NCBI GenBank assembly: GCA_900149785.2
Contig: FSSI02000007.1
Coordinates: 1-64,000, forward strand
DNA length: 64,000 bases
From: Sodalinema lacuna_A
GTDB lineage: Bacteria; Cyanobacteriota; Cyanobacteriia; Cyanobacteriales; Geitlerinemataceae
Direction: 5' to 3'
Shown here: in pieces, positions 18,340 to 27,198 of the stretch
Layout of the letters: each line of letters starts with the position of its first letter
Numbering within the stretch: the stretch's first letter is position 1
Translations under genes and position numbers: made by a program
The notes under the pieces: model-generated
Told to the model about the DNA's origin: nothing
Database searches by the model: none
The model's input: the letters and a program-made list of their open reading frames with translations, nothing else

Positions 18340-19587
18340 ATGTACAATCCAAACGCCTCGGGTGGGAATAACACCGTTGCCGGAAATCGCCTCTTTGTCT
18401 ACGAAGTCGAAGGCTTAGGCCAAGATGGCAACGCTCAAGATGCTCCGATTCGCCGCAGTGGGACACAAACCATGACCGTCCCCTACAACCGCATGAACGA
18501 GGAGATGCAGCGCATCACTCGCCTCGGTGGCAAAATCGTCAACATCCGCCCCCTCACCGGTGAAGACTGGAATAACCAAGCCGCCTCTGCCAATGGGTCT
18601 AGCACCCAGGAGTCCAAACCCGCAGAAGCGAGCAAACCCATGACTCAAGCCAAACCGGAAACCAAGGGAGAAGCCAAAGGGAAAACCTCGGCTAAATCCT
18701 CCGCAAAAAAGAAAGTTCCCGTCAACATTTACCGCCCGAAAAACCCATTCGTCGGAAAGTGCCTAAGCAACGAGGGACTGGTCCGCGAAGGGGGTTCGGG
18801 ACGAGTTCAACATCTTAAATTTGACATCTCAGGTGGTGATCTCGAGTACCTCGAAGGCCAAAGCATCGGCATCATCCCCCCTGGGAAAGACGAGAAAGGG
18901 AAACCCCACAAGCTGCGTCTGTACTCCATCGCCTCGACTCGTCATGGAGATGATGAGGATGATAAAACCGTGTCTCTGTGTGTTCGGGAACTGGAATATC
19001 AGCATCCTGAAACCGGTGAAACGGTCTATGGGGTCTGCTCAAAGTTCCTCTGCGACTTGAACGAGGGCGATGATGTTAGTATCACTGGCCCCGTCGGCAA
19101 GGATATGCTGCTGCCGGATGACGAGAATGCCAACATCATCATGATGGCAACGGGCACTGGGATTGCCCCGTTCCGGGCCTTCCTCTGGCGTATGTTTAAG
19201 GAACATCACGAAGATTACAAATTCAAAGGTAAAGCCTGGTTAATCTTCGGGATTCCTTACACCGCTAACATCCTCTACAAAGAGGAACTCGAACAATTGC
19301 AGGCCGAGTATTCCGACCACTTCGAGTTGACCTACGCCATTAGCCGGGAGCAGAAAAACGCCGATGGTGGCAAAATGTATCTGCAACACCGGATTCAAGA
19401 GAATGCCGAGAAAGTTTGGGATTTGGTTCAACAGCCGAATACCCATACTTACATCTGTGGTCTTAAAGGCATGGAAGGCGGTATTGATGAAGGCATGGCC
19501 TCGGCCGCCTCGAAGCAAGGGGTTGACTGGGATGATTACCGCAAGCAACTCAAGAAAGATCATCGCTGGCACGTTGAGACCTATTAA
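18340..19587 (+). CDS. petH: Ferredoxin-NADP(+) reductase with CpcD-like linker domain
   Basis: 415 residues. The N-terminal CpcD-like phycobilisome-anchoring domain (about 14-75: NRLFVYEVEGL, PYNRMNEEMQRITRLGGKIV) is followed by a Pro/Ala/Lys-rich hinge (about 80-125) and the FNR core. FAD binding: RLYSIAST near 195. NADP binding: MMATGTGIAPFRAF and YICGLKGMEGG. The C-terminus is WHVETY. It reduces NADP with photosystem I electrons. Met101 (18640) lies in the hinge at about the place where Synechocystis initiates the short FNR isoform. A terminator follows at 19685. Confidence 0.97.
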   Translation: MYNPNASGGNNTVAGNRLFVYEVEGLGQDGNAQDAPIRRSGTQTMTVPYNRMNEEMQRITRLGGKIVNIRPLTGEDWNNQAASANGSSTQESKPAEASKPMTQAKPETKGEAKGKTSAKSSAKKKVPVNIYRPKNPFVGKCLSNEGLVREGGSGRVQHLKFDISGGDLEYLEGQSIGIIPPGKDEKGKPHKLRLYSIASTRHGDDEDDKTVSLCVRELEYQHPETGETVYGVCSKFLCDLNEGDDVSITGPVGKDMLLPDDENANIIMMATGTGIAPFRAFLWRMFKEHHEDYKFKGKAWLIFGIPYTANILYKEELEQLQAEYSDHFELTYAISREQKNADGGKMYLQHRIQENAEKVWDLVQQPNTHTYICGLKGMEGGIDEGMASAASKQGVDWDDYRKQLKKDHRWHVETY

Positions 19588-19684
19588 GGTCAACGGTTTG
19601 ACGATGGGATAGGGGTAGAGGATTCTACCTCTATGTCTTGTTTTCATTGTCTTGTTTTCATTGTCTTGATTTTGCTTGGATTAG

Positions 19685-19738
19685 AGCGGTTGCAACAGGG
19701 TTCTCTGTCGGGACTCCTGCTGCAACCGCTTGTTTTTT
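19685..19738 (+). terminator. Terminator after petH
   Basis: AGCGGTTGCA pairs with TGCAACCGCT around a partly paired loop (CAGG/CCTG), followed by TGTTTTTT. About 100 bp past the petH stop. Confidence 0.85.
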
Positions 19739-19824
19739 GTCGGGGGAGTTCCGGCGATCGCCCTCGGACAACCTGGTACGCTAGAGTATAGACCCCATAC
19801 TTGGACTGACAGAGTTAAACACTC

Positions 19825-20334
19825 ATGGAGTATTTAGTTGCCGTTGTTGGCGATCGCATTCAAGCTGAAACTGTCTATACCGACCTGGAAAAAGCGGGGT
19901 TTCCTCAGGAAAACCTAAGAATTTTTGGGACTGGGTATCAAACTGAGCAGGATTTTGATCTCGAAGATCCCAATGAAAACGCCAAGCAGCGAGCGTTCCG
20001 CATGATGACCTGGCTGATTCCCTTTGGCTTTTTTGGCGGTGTTACCTTTAACGCCATTACCGGGTTACAAACCTTTCCCTGGGCCGGTGTCACGGGAAAT
20101 CAGGTGATTGGCGGCTTCTTGGGAGCCATTAGTGGCAGTTTGGGGGCGCTTTTGGCCAGTGGAGGGTTAGGGGCAGTGTTGGGCTTTGGTGACTCGCGGA
20201 CCTATCGCGATCGCCTGGAGCGGGGCGAATATCTACTCGTCATCGAAGGATCTCGCTTCCAACTCGCTGATGTACTTCCCATCGTCCGCCGCGCTCGTCC
20301 TTTGAGTCTGCAAACGTTGCAAAGCAGCCGCTAA
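19825..20334 (+). CDS. Conserved hypothetical protein with glycine-rich membrane segment
   Basis: 169 residues. The N-terminal 60 residues resemble a small alpha/beta domain (YLVAVVGDRIQAETVYTDLE). The middle is a hydrophobic, glycine-zipper-like hairpin (GGFLGAISGSLGALLASGG and neighbouring helix). The C-terminus is a soluble strand-helix unit (YLLVIEGSRFQLADVLPIV). This resembles stress-protein-type membrane-associated hypotheticals of cyanobacteria; function unknown. A stop-centred repeat follows. Confidence 0.75.
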   Translation: MEYLVAVVGDRIQAETVYTDLEKAGFPQENLRIFGTGYQTEQDFDLEDPNENAKQRAFRMMTWLIPFGFFGGVTFNAITGLQTFPWAGVTGNQVIGGFLGAISGSLGALLASGGLGAVLGFGDSRTYRDRLERGEYLLVIEGSRFQLADVLPIVRRARPLSLQTLQSSR

Positions 20335-20362
20335 ACAAAGCAACCGTTAAACGCCGCTAAAC
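20328..20362. repeat. Stop-centred degenerate repeat, CCGYTAAAC x3
   Basis: CCGCTAAAC at 20328-20336 contains the TAA stop of the upstream gene. CCGTTAAAC (20344-20352) and CCGCTAAAC (20354-20362) repeat it. Confidence 0.7.
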
Positions 20363-20412
20363 ACCGGACAATCCGGCAATTTCTCCAAATTCACGATTGA
20401 TATTAACTCTCT

Positions 20413-21192
20413 ATGCTGCCCAAAGATGAACTCCTCAAAGCCGTTGAACACCGCGAGACCTTAGCCAAAATTTTAGACCGGGCTGAGGATGCTCTACGCA
20501 CCTGGGAAATTAGTCAAACGAATTTTCTGTCGCCACCGGAGTTATTCGAGGCGCAGGGGCTGTTTGAGAAGCTAACAGAGCTACAAATGGTTGCCTGGGG
20601 GGGCTACCCTCAAGCGGAACGGCAGCGGTTGGCGATCGCCCGCTCGGACTTACCTCTCGACCCCTCTCAGGTTGAGGTGGCGGCCCTGGAGGTGGCGGGA
20701 AACTTCCTGTTTGATACCGCCAGCCATCGCGACTTTTTGGGGTCAATGTTGGGAACGGGACTGGTACGGGAGAAAACGGGCGATATTTTGGTTCTCGGGG
20801 AACGAGGCGCTCAGGTGCTCGTGGTTCCGGAGTTGGTGGAGTTTCTAGAACTGAATTTAACCCAGGTGCGATCGGTTCCCGTGAAAACTCGGGCCATTGA
20901 GTTAAATGAGTTACGGGTACAGCCACCGAAAACCAAGCAAATGACGACCGTCGAAGCCTCACTGCGGTTAGATGCGATCGCCTCGGCGGGGTTTGGGATG
21001 TCTCGCAGTAAAATGGCGGGCCTGATTAGCAGTGGCGATGTCCGCGTCAACTGGAAAGACATCACCCAGCCCAGTTATAACGTCAGTTCCGGTGATTTAA
21101 TTGCTATTCGTGGCAAAGGACGCTTGCAAGTGGGGGAGGTCTCCATCACCAAGAAGCAACGCTATCGGGTGGCTTTAACCCGTTTTCGTTAA
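20413..21192 (+). CDS. Photosystem II S4 domain protein (YlmH-like)
   Basis: 259 residues. An N-terminal YlmH-type domain contains LEVAGNFLFDTASHRDFLGSM and GLVREKTGDILVLGERGAQV. A C-terminal S4 RNA-binding domain (about 180-245) contains LRLDAIASAGFGMSRSKMAG and SGDVRVNWKD. Cyanobacterial and plastid members are linked genetically to photosystem II, and the fold suggests RNA or ribosome binding. The start at 20413 gives the normal length. Confidence 0.88.
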   Translation: MLPKDELLKAVEHRETLAKILDRAEDALRTWEISQTNFLSPPELFEAQGLFEKLTELQMVAWGGYPQAERQRLAIARSDLPLDPSQVEVAALEVAGNFLFDTASHRDFLGSMLGTGLVREKTGDILVLGERGAQVLVVPELVEFLELNLTQVRSVPVKTRAIELNELRVQPPKTKQMTTVEASLRLDAIASAGFGMSRSKMAGLISSGDVRVNWKDITQPSYNVSSGDLIAIRGKGRLQVGEVSITKKQRYRVALTRFR

Positions 21193-21270
21193 AGGAAACA
21201 GGCAACAGGTGGGAGATTCTCTTTCACCTCGGGTATCCATCAGGCAATCTTTGACTGGCTTTAAGTCATG

Positions 21271-21317
21271 ATCACGAAAGCCGCCTAGGACGTTTGTTCC
21301 TAAGCGGCTTTCGTGAT
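21271..21317. terminator. Large hairpin between the S4 gene and tRNA-Arg
   Basis: ATCACGAAAGCCGC and TAGGA pair with TCCTA and GCGGCTTTCGTGAT, giving about 20 bp around a 7-base loop. It lies between two convergent genes, so it can serve both strands. There is no long T run on either side. Confidence 0.65.
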
Positions 21318-21319
21318 AA

Positions 21320-21393
21320 CGAGCATGGAGGGATTCGAACCCCCGACCCTCAGAACCGGAATCTGATGCTCTATCCTACTGAGCTACATGCCC
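21320..21393 (-). tRNA. tRNA-Arg (anticodon CCG)
   Basis: A 74-nt cloverleaf on the minus strand. The acceptor GGGCATG pairs with CATGCTC (one G-T pair), the D arm is GCTCAGTAGGATAGAGC, the anticodon stem TCAGA/TCTGA encloses loop TTCCGGT with anticodon CCG, and the T arm contains GGTTCGAATCC. CCA is not encoded. Confidence 0.95.
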
Positions 21394-21520
21394 TCATATC
21401 CCTCCATTGTAGCCCGAACCAGCCAACCAAGCAACCCCTCTGCCAAAATTGTTGGCATCCCTGTTAGCGTACCTGTCAGCCAATGTCGAGAAACCCAGTC
21501 AATCTTGGACCTAAGATCAC

Positions 21521-21555
21521 AAAAAACCCGGTTTTGCTAGAAAGCCGGGTTTTTT
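21521..21555. terminator. Bidirectional terminator downstream of desC
   Basis: AAAAAACCCGG ... CCGGGTTTTTT, an 11-bp stem with A and T tracts on both arms. It is placed to end desC on the minus strand and the tRNA side on the other. Confidence 0.85.
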
Positions 21556-21589
21556 GAGTGTAAAACTCCTCAGAACGCTTCGAGATAGG

Positions 21590-22441
21590 TCAACTCGAAA
21601 CCGTCTGTGGATTTTTGGGGGGCATTTTAACTTTCTTAGCCAAGCCGAGCGCTTTTAAGAGACTAATCATCATCCAAGTGACATCGATTTCCCACCATTT
21701 CAACCCATGACGAGCCGAGTACTGAAAGGCATGATGATTATTGTGCCAGCCTTCGCCGTACGTCACGAGGGCAACCCACCAGCAGTTACGGGAATCATCA
21801 CCGGATTCGTAGGTGCGATAGCCGAACTTGTGGGTGGCGCTGTTGACGAACCAGGTGCAGTGGAACATCGCGACCATACGGACGAAAACGCCCCAAACGA
21901 CGAAGGAAATTCCATTTCCGACAAAGTAATCGCCCAAGAAATATAACAGAAATCCCAGAGCAAACTGAATCGGAATAAAGAATTTTTGGCAAAATTGATA
22001 GACGGGATCGTCTTCAATATCCTTAATCATTTTAGAGGCTTCTTCCTTGGCGGGAATCTCGAAGAACATCCAGCCAACATGACTCCACCAAAAGCCCTTA
22101 TTGGAATCGTGAGGATCGGCAGCGGTATCGGAGTATTTATGATGAATGCGGTGCATACCAACCCAGTCCAGGGGACCCGCTTGACATGAGAGGGTTCCAC
22201 AGAACATTAGGAAATGTTCGAGCCATTTGGGGACTTCAAAACTGCGGTGACTGATGAGACGATGCCATCCCATGGTGACGCCCAAGGCACCTGTGACCCA
22301 GTGTAAAAACAGGGCTACACCTACACCAGCCCAGGTAAAGGTGCTAGGGAAAAACGCTAAGCACGCTAACAAGTGAATCGTAGCAATCCAGATGACTGCA
22401 AACCAATTCAGTGAAAGTTTTTGGGGTGTTGCAACTGTCAT
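21590..22441 (-). CDS. desC: Acyl-lipid delta-9 desaturase DesC
   Basis: 283 residues. Three histidine boxes bind the di-iron centre: HRLISH, HRIHH and HNNHH. Four hydrophobic segments place it in the membrane. It introduces the first double bond into membrane acyl chains using ferredoxin. GYRTYESGDDSRNCWWV between the last boxes fits the DesC family. Length is normal. Confidence 0.95.
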   Translation of the reverse strand: MTVATPQKLSLNWFAVIWIATIHLLACLAFFPSTFTWAGVGVALFLHWVTGALGVTMGWHRLISHRSFEVPKWLEHFLMFCGTLSCQAGPLDWVGMHRIHHKYSDTAADPHDSNKGFWWSHVGWMFFEIPAKEEASKMIKDIEDDPVYQFCQKFFIPIQFALGFLLYFLGDYFVGNGISFVVWGVFVRMVAMFHCTWFVNSATHKFGYRTYESGDDSRNCWWVALVTYGEGWHNNHHAFQYSARHGLKWWEIDVTWMMISLLKALGLAKKVKMPPKNPQTVSS

Positions 22442-22564
22442 GCATTAACCTCGTAATGTTTGTTCCATTTTCAGGACGACCTGTTGGATTGTATCAGAAT
22501 ATCGGTACAAAGAGCTAAACTAGATTTTCCTGTGTCTCCTGTACTCTAACCTGGCTCTAAACTC

Positions 22565-23803
22565 ATGAATCTTAAGATTGATTTAACAAAGCTCCGGAGA
22601 AGTCTCGACGATCCCTTTGCGGCCATAGATGACCGCGTCCAGGAGAATTTACGACGGGTCTTAACAGCCTACCAAAATCATCGCGTTGGTGTGCGACATT
22701 TTGCCAGTGTATCGGGATATGGACATGATGACCTCGGCCGTGACACCTTTGACCGCGTTTTTGCTGAAGTGATGGGGGCCGAAGCGGCTCTGGTGAGAGT
22801 GCAGATGGTTTCGGGAACTCATGCGATCGCCTGTGCATTGTACGGCGTGTTGCGACCTGGGGACGAGATGCTGGCGATCGCCGGAGCGCCCTATGACACA
22901 CTTGAGGAAGTGATTGGGGTGCGCGGCTCGGGTCAAGGATCGTTGGCGGAGTGGGGAGTTAAGTATCGGGTTTTGCCTCTTACGGACGATGGAACTCTAA
23001 ACTGGAATGGATTGGCCACGGCCATCAAGCCAGAAACGCGTCTGGTGCTAATCCAACGCTCCTGTGGATATGCCTGGCGTAACAGCCTGTCCCTTGATGA
23101 TATCGAAAAAATCATCAAGCAGGTGAAACAGCAAAATCCTCAGACGGTGTGCTTTGTCGATAACTGTTACGGCGAGTTTGTTGACACCCATGAACCCACA
23201 GCCGTTGGTGCGGACTTGATGGCCGGCTCTTTAATTAAAAATCCGGGAGGAACCCTCGTCACGGCGGGGGGGNATGTAGCCGGACGGGCCGAATTGGTCG
23301 AACAGGCGGCCTGTCGTCTAACGGCCCCTGGGATTGGCTGTGAAGGTGGAGCCACCTTCGAGCAGAACCGTCTTCTCTATCAAGGATTCTACCTGGCTCC
23401 TCAGATGGTTGGTGAAGCCCTTAAAGGAACCTATTTACTGTCACAAGCCTTTCATGACTTGGGCTATTCGGTTAAACCCCTACCCCATGAGCCTCGTCAC
23501 GATATCATTCAGGCGATCGCCCTCCGCAGTCCCGAAAAACTCATCGCCTTCTGTCGCGCCATCCAACGCAACTCACCCATCGATTCCTATCTCGACCCGG
23601 TTCCCGCCGAAATGCCCGGTTATGAGACGCCCCTAGTCATGGCGGGGGGAACCTTCATTGATGGCAGTACCTCGGAATTTTCCGCTGATGGCCCTCTCCG
23701 TGATCCTTACGTCGTTTTCTGTCAGGGGGGAACCCATTGGACTCAGGTGGCGATCGCCCTCGAAGACGCCATTCGAGCCATTGAGAACCTCGAACAGCAC
23801 TAA
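22565..23803 (+). CDS. Methionine gamma-lyase family (aluminium-resistance-like) PLP enzyme
   Basis: 412 residues, a fold-type I PLP enzyme. The probable Schiff-base lysine is in AGSLIKNPGG, and VDNCYGEF supplies the ring-stacking and Asp region. FASVSGYGHDDLGRDTFD near the start and CEGGATFEQNRLLYQGFYLAP are characteristic of the family. The true reaction in cyanobacteria is unclear. An ambiguous base at 23273 makes one residue of the GG-x-VAG motif uncertain (probably Tyr). A terminator follows. Confidence 0.88.
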   Translation: MNLKIDLTKLRRSLDDPFAAIDDRVQENLRRVLTAYQNHRVGVRHFASVSGYGHDDLGRDTFDRVFAEVMGAEAALVRVQMVSGTHAIACALYGVLRPGDEMLAIAGAPYDTLEEVIGVRGSGQGSLAEWGVKYRVLPLTDDGTLNWNGLATAIKPETRLVLIQRSCGYAWRNSLSLDDIEKIIKQVKQQNPQTVCFVDNCYGEFVDTHEPTAVGADLMAGSLIKNPGGTLVTAGGXVAGRAELVEQAACRLTAPGIGCEGGATFEQNRLLYQGFYLAPQMVGEALKGTYLLSQAFHDLGYSVKPLPHEPRHDIIQAIALRSPEKLIAFCRAIQRNSPIDSYLDPVPAEMPGYETPLVMAGGTFIDGSTSEFSADGPLRDPYVVFCQGGTHWTQVAIALEDAIRAIENLEQH

Positions 23804-23824
23804 TTTAAGACCCATCCTAGACCA

Positions 23825-23853
23825 AACCTCAGTAAATACACTGAGGGTTTTTT
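23825..23853 (+). terminator. Terminator after the methionine gamma-lyase family gene
   Basis: ACCTCAGT pairs with CACTGAGGG-type arm around AAATA, followed by seven T. Confidence 0.88.
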
Positions 23854-24331
23854 TGATTGTTTTTACCACAATCAGCAATTTCACGATGGTTTTAGAGTAC
23901 CTCAAAATGCCTACGCATAAACACGCAATGCAGAACTATAGCGACTAACTAAATACGTGTTTACCAGCAATTTTGTGGGGATTTTACACAAGCTTCACAT
24001 AAAGTTTATTGAATCCTTGCAGACAACCTTAGTATCCTCGTTAAGATAGTGATTAGGAATCTGACTTTCCCCACTACATGGGGATTTCCGGTTCTTAGGG
24101 AAAGCTCTCAGACAACTTTTGGCTGTGTTCAAGTCTACAGGGTTCCCGTCAGTTTTCCAGTTAATTTTAACTTTAATCAGGGAACTGAATTATTTTAAGT
24201 GCATCTTCTAAAGAATCCCGGCGTTCTGGCAATCAATGTGATCGAAAACACAGCAAAGTCTCTACTCCGATCGCGGCACAACGACCCAAACATCCCTACT
24301 ATTTAAAGTATCCAACCTGGAGGACTCTCTC
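23854..24331 (+). promoter_or_regulatory. Long leader/promoter region of the PEP-CTERM gene
   Basis: About 480 bp, AT-rich, without a gene. It holds a CCCC...GGGG hairpin near 24070-24085 and ends in a near-consensus Shine-Dalgarno GGAGGA at 24319-24324, seven bases before the ATG. Few other starts in the window have so strong a site. Confidence 0.5.
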
Positions 24332-25099
24332 ATGCGACTACGAACAGCACTCACCTATACAGCCCCGTTACTCAGCGCCTCACTCGCTCTTGGTGCGTTG
24401 GCAGCACCAGCATCAGCATTCAGTATGAATTCGGGTGAAAAATTTGGAACCGACGGGCTGCTCTTTACCGAAGACACCGAAGTGAGCTTCACCTTCGGCA
24501 ACACCTTTGGCGCCTACGTCTCTAGCCTAGGACTTTACGAAGTCAGCAGCACGGGTCTCAATGAGGTTGACACCCTATTTGTCAATACCCTATTTTCCGA
24601 AACCGCTCAAGCCGACGACGGGCAGAACGCCCAAACCGGCTGGGTGGGAACCTGTGATTCTGGCACAGGTGTTGTTGACAACTGTTCCGCCTCTTATACG
24701 TTCCAAGCCAACGTTGAATATGCTCTTGGGCTAACCAGTCGCCGTTCAAATGGCGACCTCGTCAACACGGTCTTCTCAACCAATAGCCTGAACTCCTTTG
24801 GAGGCGAGAATACCCAGCAATTTATCTTCGGCTCTCACGGTGTCGTTGATGGCAACAAGAACAACGACACTCAAACCTTCTCCAATCCCGAAAATTTCGC
24901 CAGCGGCGACCCCTTAGCTGGCTCTTTAGCGCTAGGGATTGACGATCGCGGTAACAACAACGACCGTGACTTCCAAGACATGGTTCTCTGGACGGAAGCT
25001 GAACGCACTAGCGCTGATGTCCCCGAGCCATCCGTTATCTTTGGCTTAACCGCGATCGCCGGTGGATTCGCAAGCCTACGTCGTCGTCGCCAAAGCTAA
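24332..25099 (+). CDS. PEP-CTERM sorting-domain exported protein
   Basis: 255 residues. The signal peptide (LLSASLALGALAAPASA) is cut near residue 29. The mature part is Asn/Asp/Thr-rich and includes a DRDFQDMVLWTEA motif of the kind seen in DUF4114-like exported proteins. The C-terminus is a complete PEP-CTERM tag: VPEPS, a hydrophobic stretch, then RRRR. Exosortase would cleave the tag during export or anchoring. No exosortase is in the window. It has two CxxC-like cysteines (CDSG and VDNC). Confidence 0.88.
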   Translation: MRLRTALTYTAPLLSASLALGALAAPASAFSMNSGEKFGTDGLLFTEDTEVSFTFGNTFGAYVSSLGLYEVSSTGLNEVDTLFVNTLFSETAQADDGQNAQTGWVGTCDSGTGVVDNCSASYTFQANVEYALGLTSRRSNGDLVNTVFSTNSLNSFGGENTQQFIFGSHGVVDGNKNNDTQTFSNPENFASGDPLAGSLALGIDDRGNNNDRDFQDMVLWTEAERTSADVPEPSVIFGLTAIAGGFASLRRRRQS

Positions 25100-25170
25100 G
25101 TCCATACCCTCGCTTGAACATCGATTGAGTTCTCCCAGGTTCCGCTCAACAGATGTTTATCAGTCTCATT

Positions 25171-25216
25171 ACCCCCCAGTCTTGGCATCCTTCTTTCGCC
25201 AAACTGGGGGGTTTTG
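25171..25216 (+). terminator. Terminator after the PEP-CTERM gene
   Basis: ACCCCCCAGT ... ACTGGGGGGT with a TTTT tail and a 25-base loop. Confidence 0.8.
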
Positions 25217-25239
25217 GTACATCGTTCAGGAACAGAGCA

Positions 25240-25277
25240 AAATGGGGAGCAAGCCTGAGACCTGCCCCCCATTTTGG
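25240..25277 (+). terminator. Second hairpin with T run
   Basis: AAAATGGGG pairs with CCCCATTTT across a 19-base loop and is followed by GGGTTTTTT. It comes directly after the previous terminator. Confidence 0.6.
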
Positions 25278-25306
25278 GTTTTTTAAAGGGTTTTTGAGCT
25301 ATATTT

Positions 25307-25398
25307 GGGGTCTTTATACAAGACTGACCCCTTTCAAGGATGGGATCTTTATGACTTCGATCCCGTTCAATTGTGGAGTCTTTATACAAGCGGACTCC
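25307..25398. repeat. Array of three covarying stem-loops, period about 34 bp
   Basis: Three hairpins in a row. Stems are GGGGTC/GACCCC (25307-25331), GGGATC/GATCCC (25342-25364) and GGAGTC/GACTCC (25375-25398). The loop starts are near-identical (TTTAT), and each hairpin is followed by TTCAA. Stem sequences differ between copies yet pairing is kept. Read on the minus strand it is an open frame with an 11-residue repeat. Nature unknown. Confidence 0.8.
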
Positions 25399-25524
25399 TT
25401 TCAACCTCTATCCATCATGACAGCAATTTCCAGAAACCCTGACAAACGTAATTATTTTTTTATATTTCGCAATTTAACATCCCGTGAACCGGTATTGCGT
25501 TTTATAACTGTCGTGACACAGTTC

Positions 25525-26046
25525 TTAACGATTGGCCGTTAGGGAGGCCCCCAACACTTGAGAGAGCCAGACCTCCACAGAGCGAACTGGCGAATAACGA
25601 ACCGCCTCACCGGGATCCACCATCGGTTCGACTAAAACCGTAAACATTCCCATGCGATTGCCCGCTAGGACATCCGTAAACAGGCGATCGCCCACCATCG
25701 CCACCTGGGCCACCGGTAAATCCATCGCCGATACCGCTCGCCAAAGTTTACGGCGGAAGGGTTTGGCGGCGAAGAAAATATAAGGTAACTCCAAAGACTT
25801 CGCGATATTGCCAATGCGGGTTTCACTGACATTGTTACTCACCAGCCAAAGTGTGGCCACCTGACGCAACTCAATAATCCGCTGATGCAGTTCCTCTGAG
25901 GCCTCCATTTGTCCAATCGGGACGAGGGTTTCGTCGACATCAAAGACGAGTCCCTTCAAATTGTGTTTAACCAACAGTTCCGGCGTAATATCCAGAACCG
26001 TGCCGCCCAGAACCAAATCTGGTTGTAAGAGTTTGCCCCAAGACAT
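25525..26046 (-). CDS. YqeG-family HAD-IIIA phosphatase
   Basis: 173 residues. The HAD nucleophile motif is VFDVDETLVP, motif II is LVSNN, motif III lysine is in AAKPFRRKL, and motif IV is MVGDRLFTDVLAGN. It is a small cytosolic phosphatase of the YqeG (phosphatidylglycerophosphate phosphatase-like) group. Last gene of the minus-strand set DUF3727-mltG-yqeG. Confidence 0.9.
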   Translation of the reverse strand: MSWGKLLQPDLVLGGTVLDITPELLVKHNLKGLVFDVDETLVPIGQMEASEELHQRIIELRQVATLWLVSNNVSETRIGNIAKSLELPYIFFAAKPFRRKLWRAVSAMDLPVAQVAMVGDRLFTDVLAGNRMGMFTVLVEPMVDPGEAVRYSPVRSVEVWLSQVLGASLTANR

Positions 26047-26087
26047 AATAAACGGTGAAGTAACAGGTTCAAACAGAGCTGGGAGGG

Positions 26088-27170
26088 TTAGAGGGGTTCG
26101 TCACGTTGGGCGAGTTCTCGTTCAACCCGAGCGATCGCCGCCTCATGCTCAACGAGGGTGCGACTAAAAAAGTGTGTCCCGTCATAGCGGGCCACAAAAT
26201 AGAGATAAGGAGTATCCTCGGGGTCCAGAGTCGCTTGTAAACTGGCTAATCCGGGGCTAGCGATCGCCGTCGGCGGCAATCCTGGATTGCGATAGGTATT
26301 ATAAGGAGAATCCACCTCGACCTGAGTCCAGGTCAGCGGCGCATCCACCGTCTGACGAATCCCTAGAGCATATTCTACCGTCGGATCTGCCCCCAAATTC
26401 ATTCCCGTCTGTAACCGTTGCCAAAAGACCCCAGCAATGGTGCGTCGTTCCTCAGCCACGACGGCTTCGCGCTCGACGATCGAGCCTAACGTGACCCATT
26501 CATGCAAACTCATCGACTCAGGCGGTTCTCCCCGTTCATATTCGGGTAACGCCACCTGTTCAAACTGGAACAACATCTGATTGATAATCACCTCAGGGGT
26601 AACGGTTCCTTCTCCTATCTGATAGGTATCGGGAAAGAGATAGCCTTCGAGATGGGGGATATCGTCCGGGAGCCAATCAAAGCGATCGCGGGGAATGTCA
26701 GTGGTGGCCTCCAAAAAGGCTTCAGCCGGGAAAAACTCTCGTCGCTCGAAATACTCAGCCATTTCACGGCGAGACCAACCTTCAGGAATTGTAAAACTCT
26801 GACGAGACACATCCCCATCCCAGATTTGCGCCCCAATCTCCGTCATCGACTCCTGAGGCGAAAATCGGTAAACCCCCGCCTGAAACGACCCCTCAGGCTG
26901 TTGCCAGCGTAGCCAACGCGCCCACAACTCCCACGCTCTAGCCGATTGAATTAACCCCACAGCTTCGAGATCTCGGCCAATTTGTGCCGCTGGCGTTCCT
27001 TGGGGAATATCAAGTTGAATCGTCGTCACATCCTCGGGTGACAACTCCTCAGTGGCGGTCTCCGCGACGGGAGCCGTGGCCCAACTCCACCAAGACCATC
27101 CTTGCCAAGCTCCCACGGCGATCGCCGCTGGAACTGCCAGGTAAAACGCACCTTTCGCTAGTCGTCCCAC
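26088..27170 (-). CDS. mltG: Endolytic murein transglycosylase MltG
   Basis: 360 residues. One N-terminal membrane helix (about 10-30), then a LysM-like subdomain, then the YceG/MltG domain with LEGYLFPDTY, the catalytic Glu in GSIVEREAV (about residue 230) and SPYNTYRNPGLPPTAIASPG. It cleaves nascent glycan strands at the periplasmic face and sets their length. It starts 28 bp after the DUF3727 stop and ends about 40 bp before yqeG. Confidence 0.95.
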   Translation of the reverse strand: MGRLAKGAFYLAVPAAIAVGAWQGWSWWSWATAPVAETATEELSPEDVTTIQLDIPQGTPAAQIGRDLEAVGLIQSARAWELWARWLRWQQPEGSFQAGVYRFSPQESMTEIGAQIWDGDVSRQSFTIPEGWSRREMAEYFERREFFPAEAFLEATTDIPRDRFDWLPDDIPHLEGYLFPDTYQIGEGTVTPEVIINQMLFQFEQVALPEYERGEPPESMSLHEWVTLGSIVEREAVVAEERRTIAGVFWQRLQTGMNLGADPTVEYALGIRQTVDAPLTWTQVEVDSPYNTYRNPGLPPTAIASPGLASLQATLDPEDTPYLYFVARYDGTHFFSRTLVEHEAAIARVERELAQRDEPL

Positions 27171-27198
27171 AAATTTCCCCTCATCAACTCAACAAGTT

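Noticed and set aside
25307..25398. Type III toxin-antitoxin RNA
   Set aside because: The period of about 34 bp is suggestive, but no endoribonuclease toxin follows on either strand and stems differ between units.
25096..25404. 102-codon minus-strand frame over the hairpin array
   Set aside because: It overlaps two terminators and the covarying stems, and its 11-residue repetition follows from the 33-35 bp DNA period. No family features. Kept only as an alternative reading of the array.
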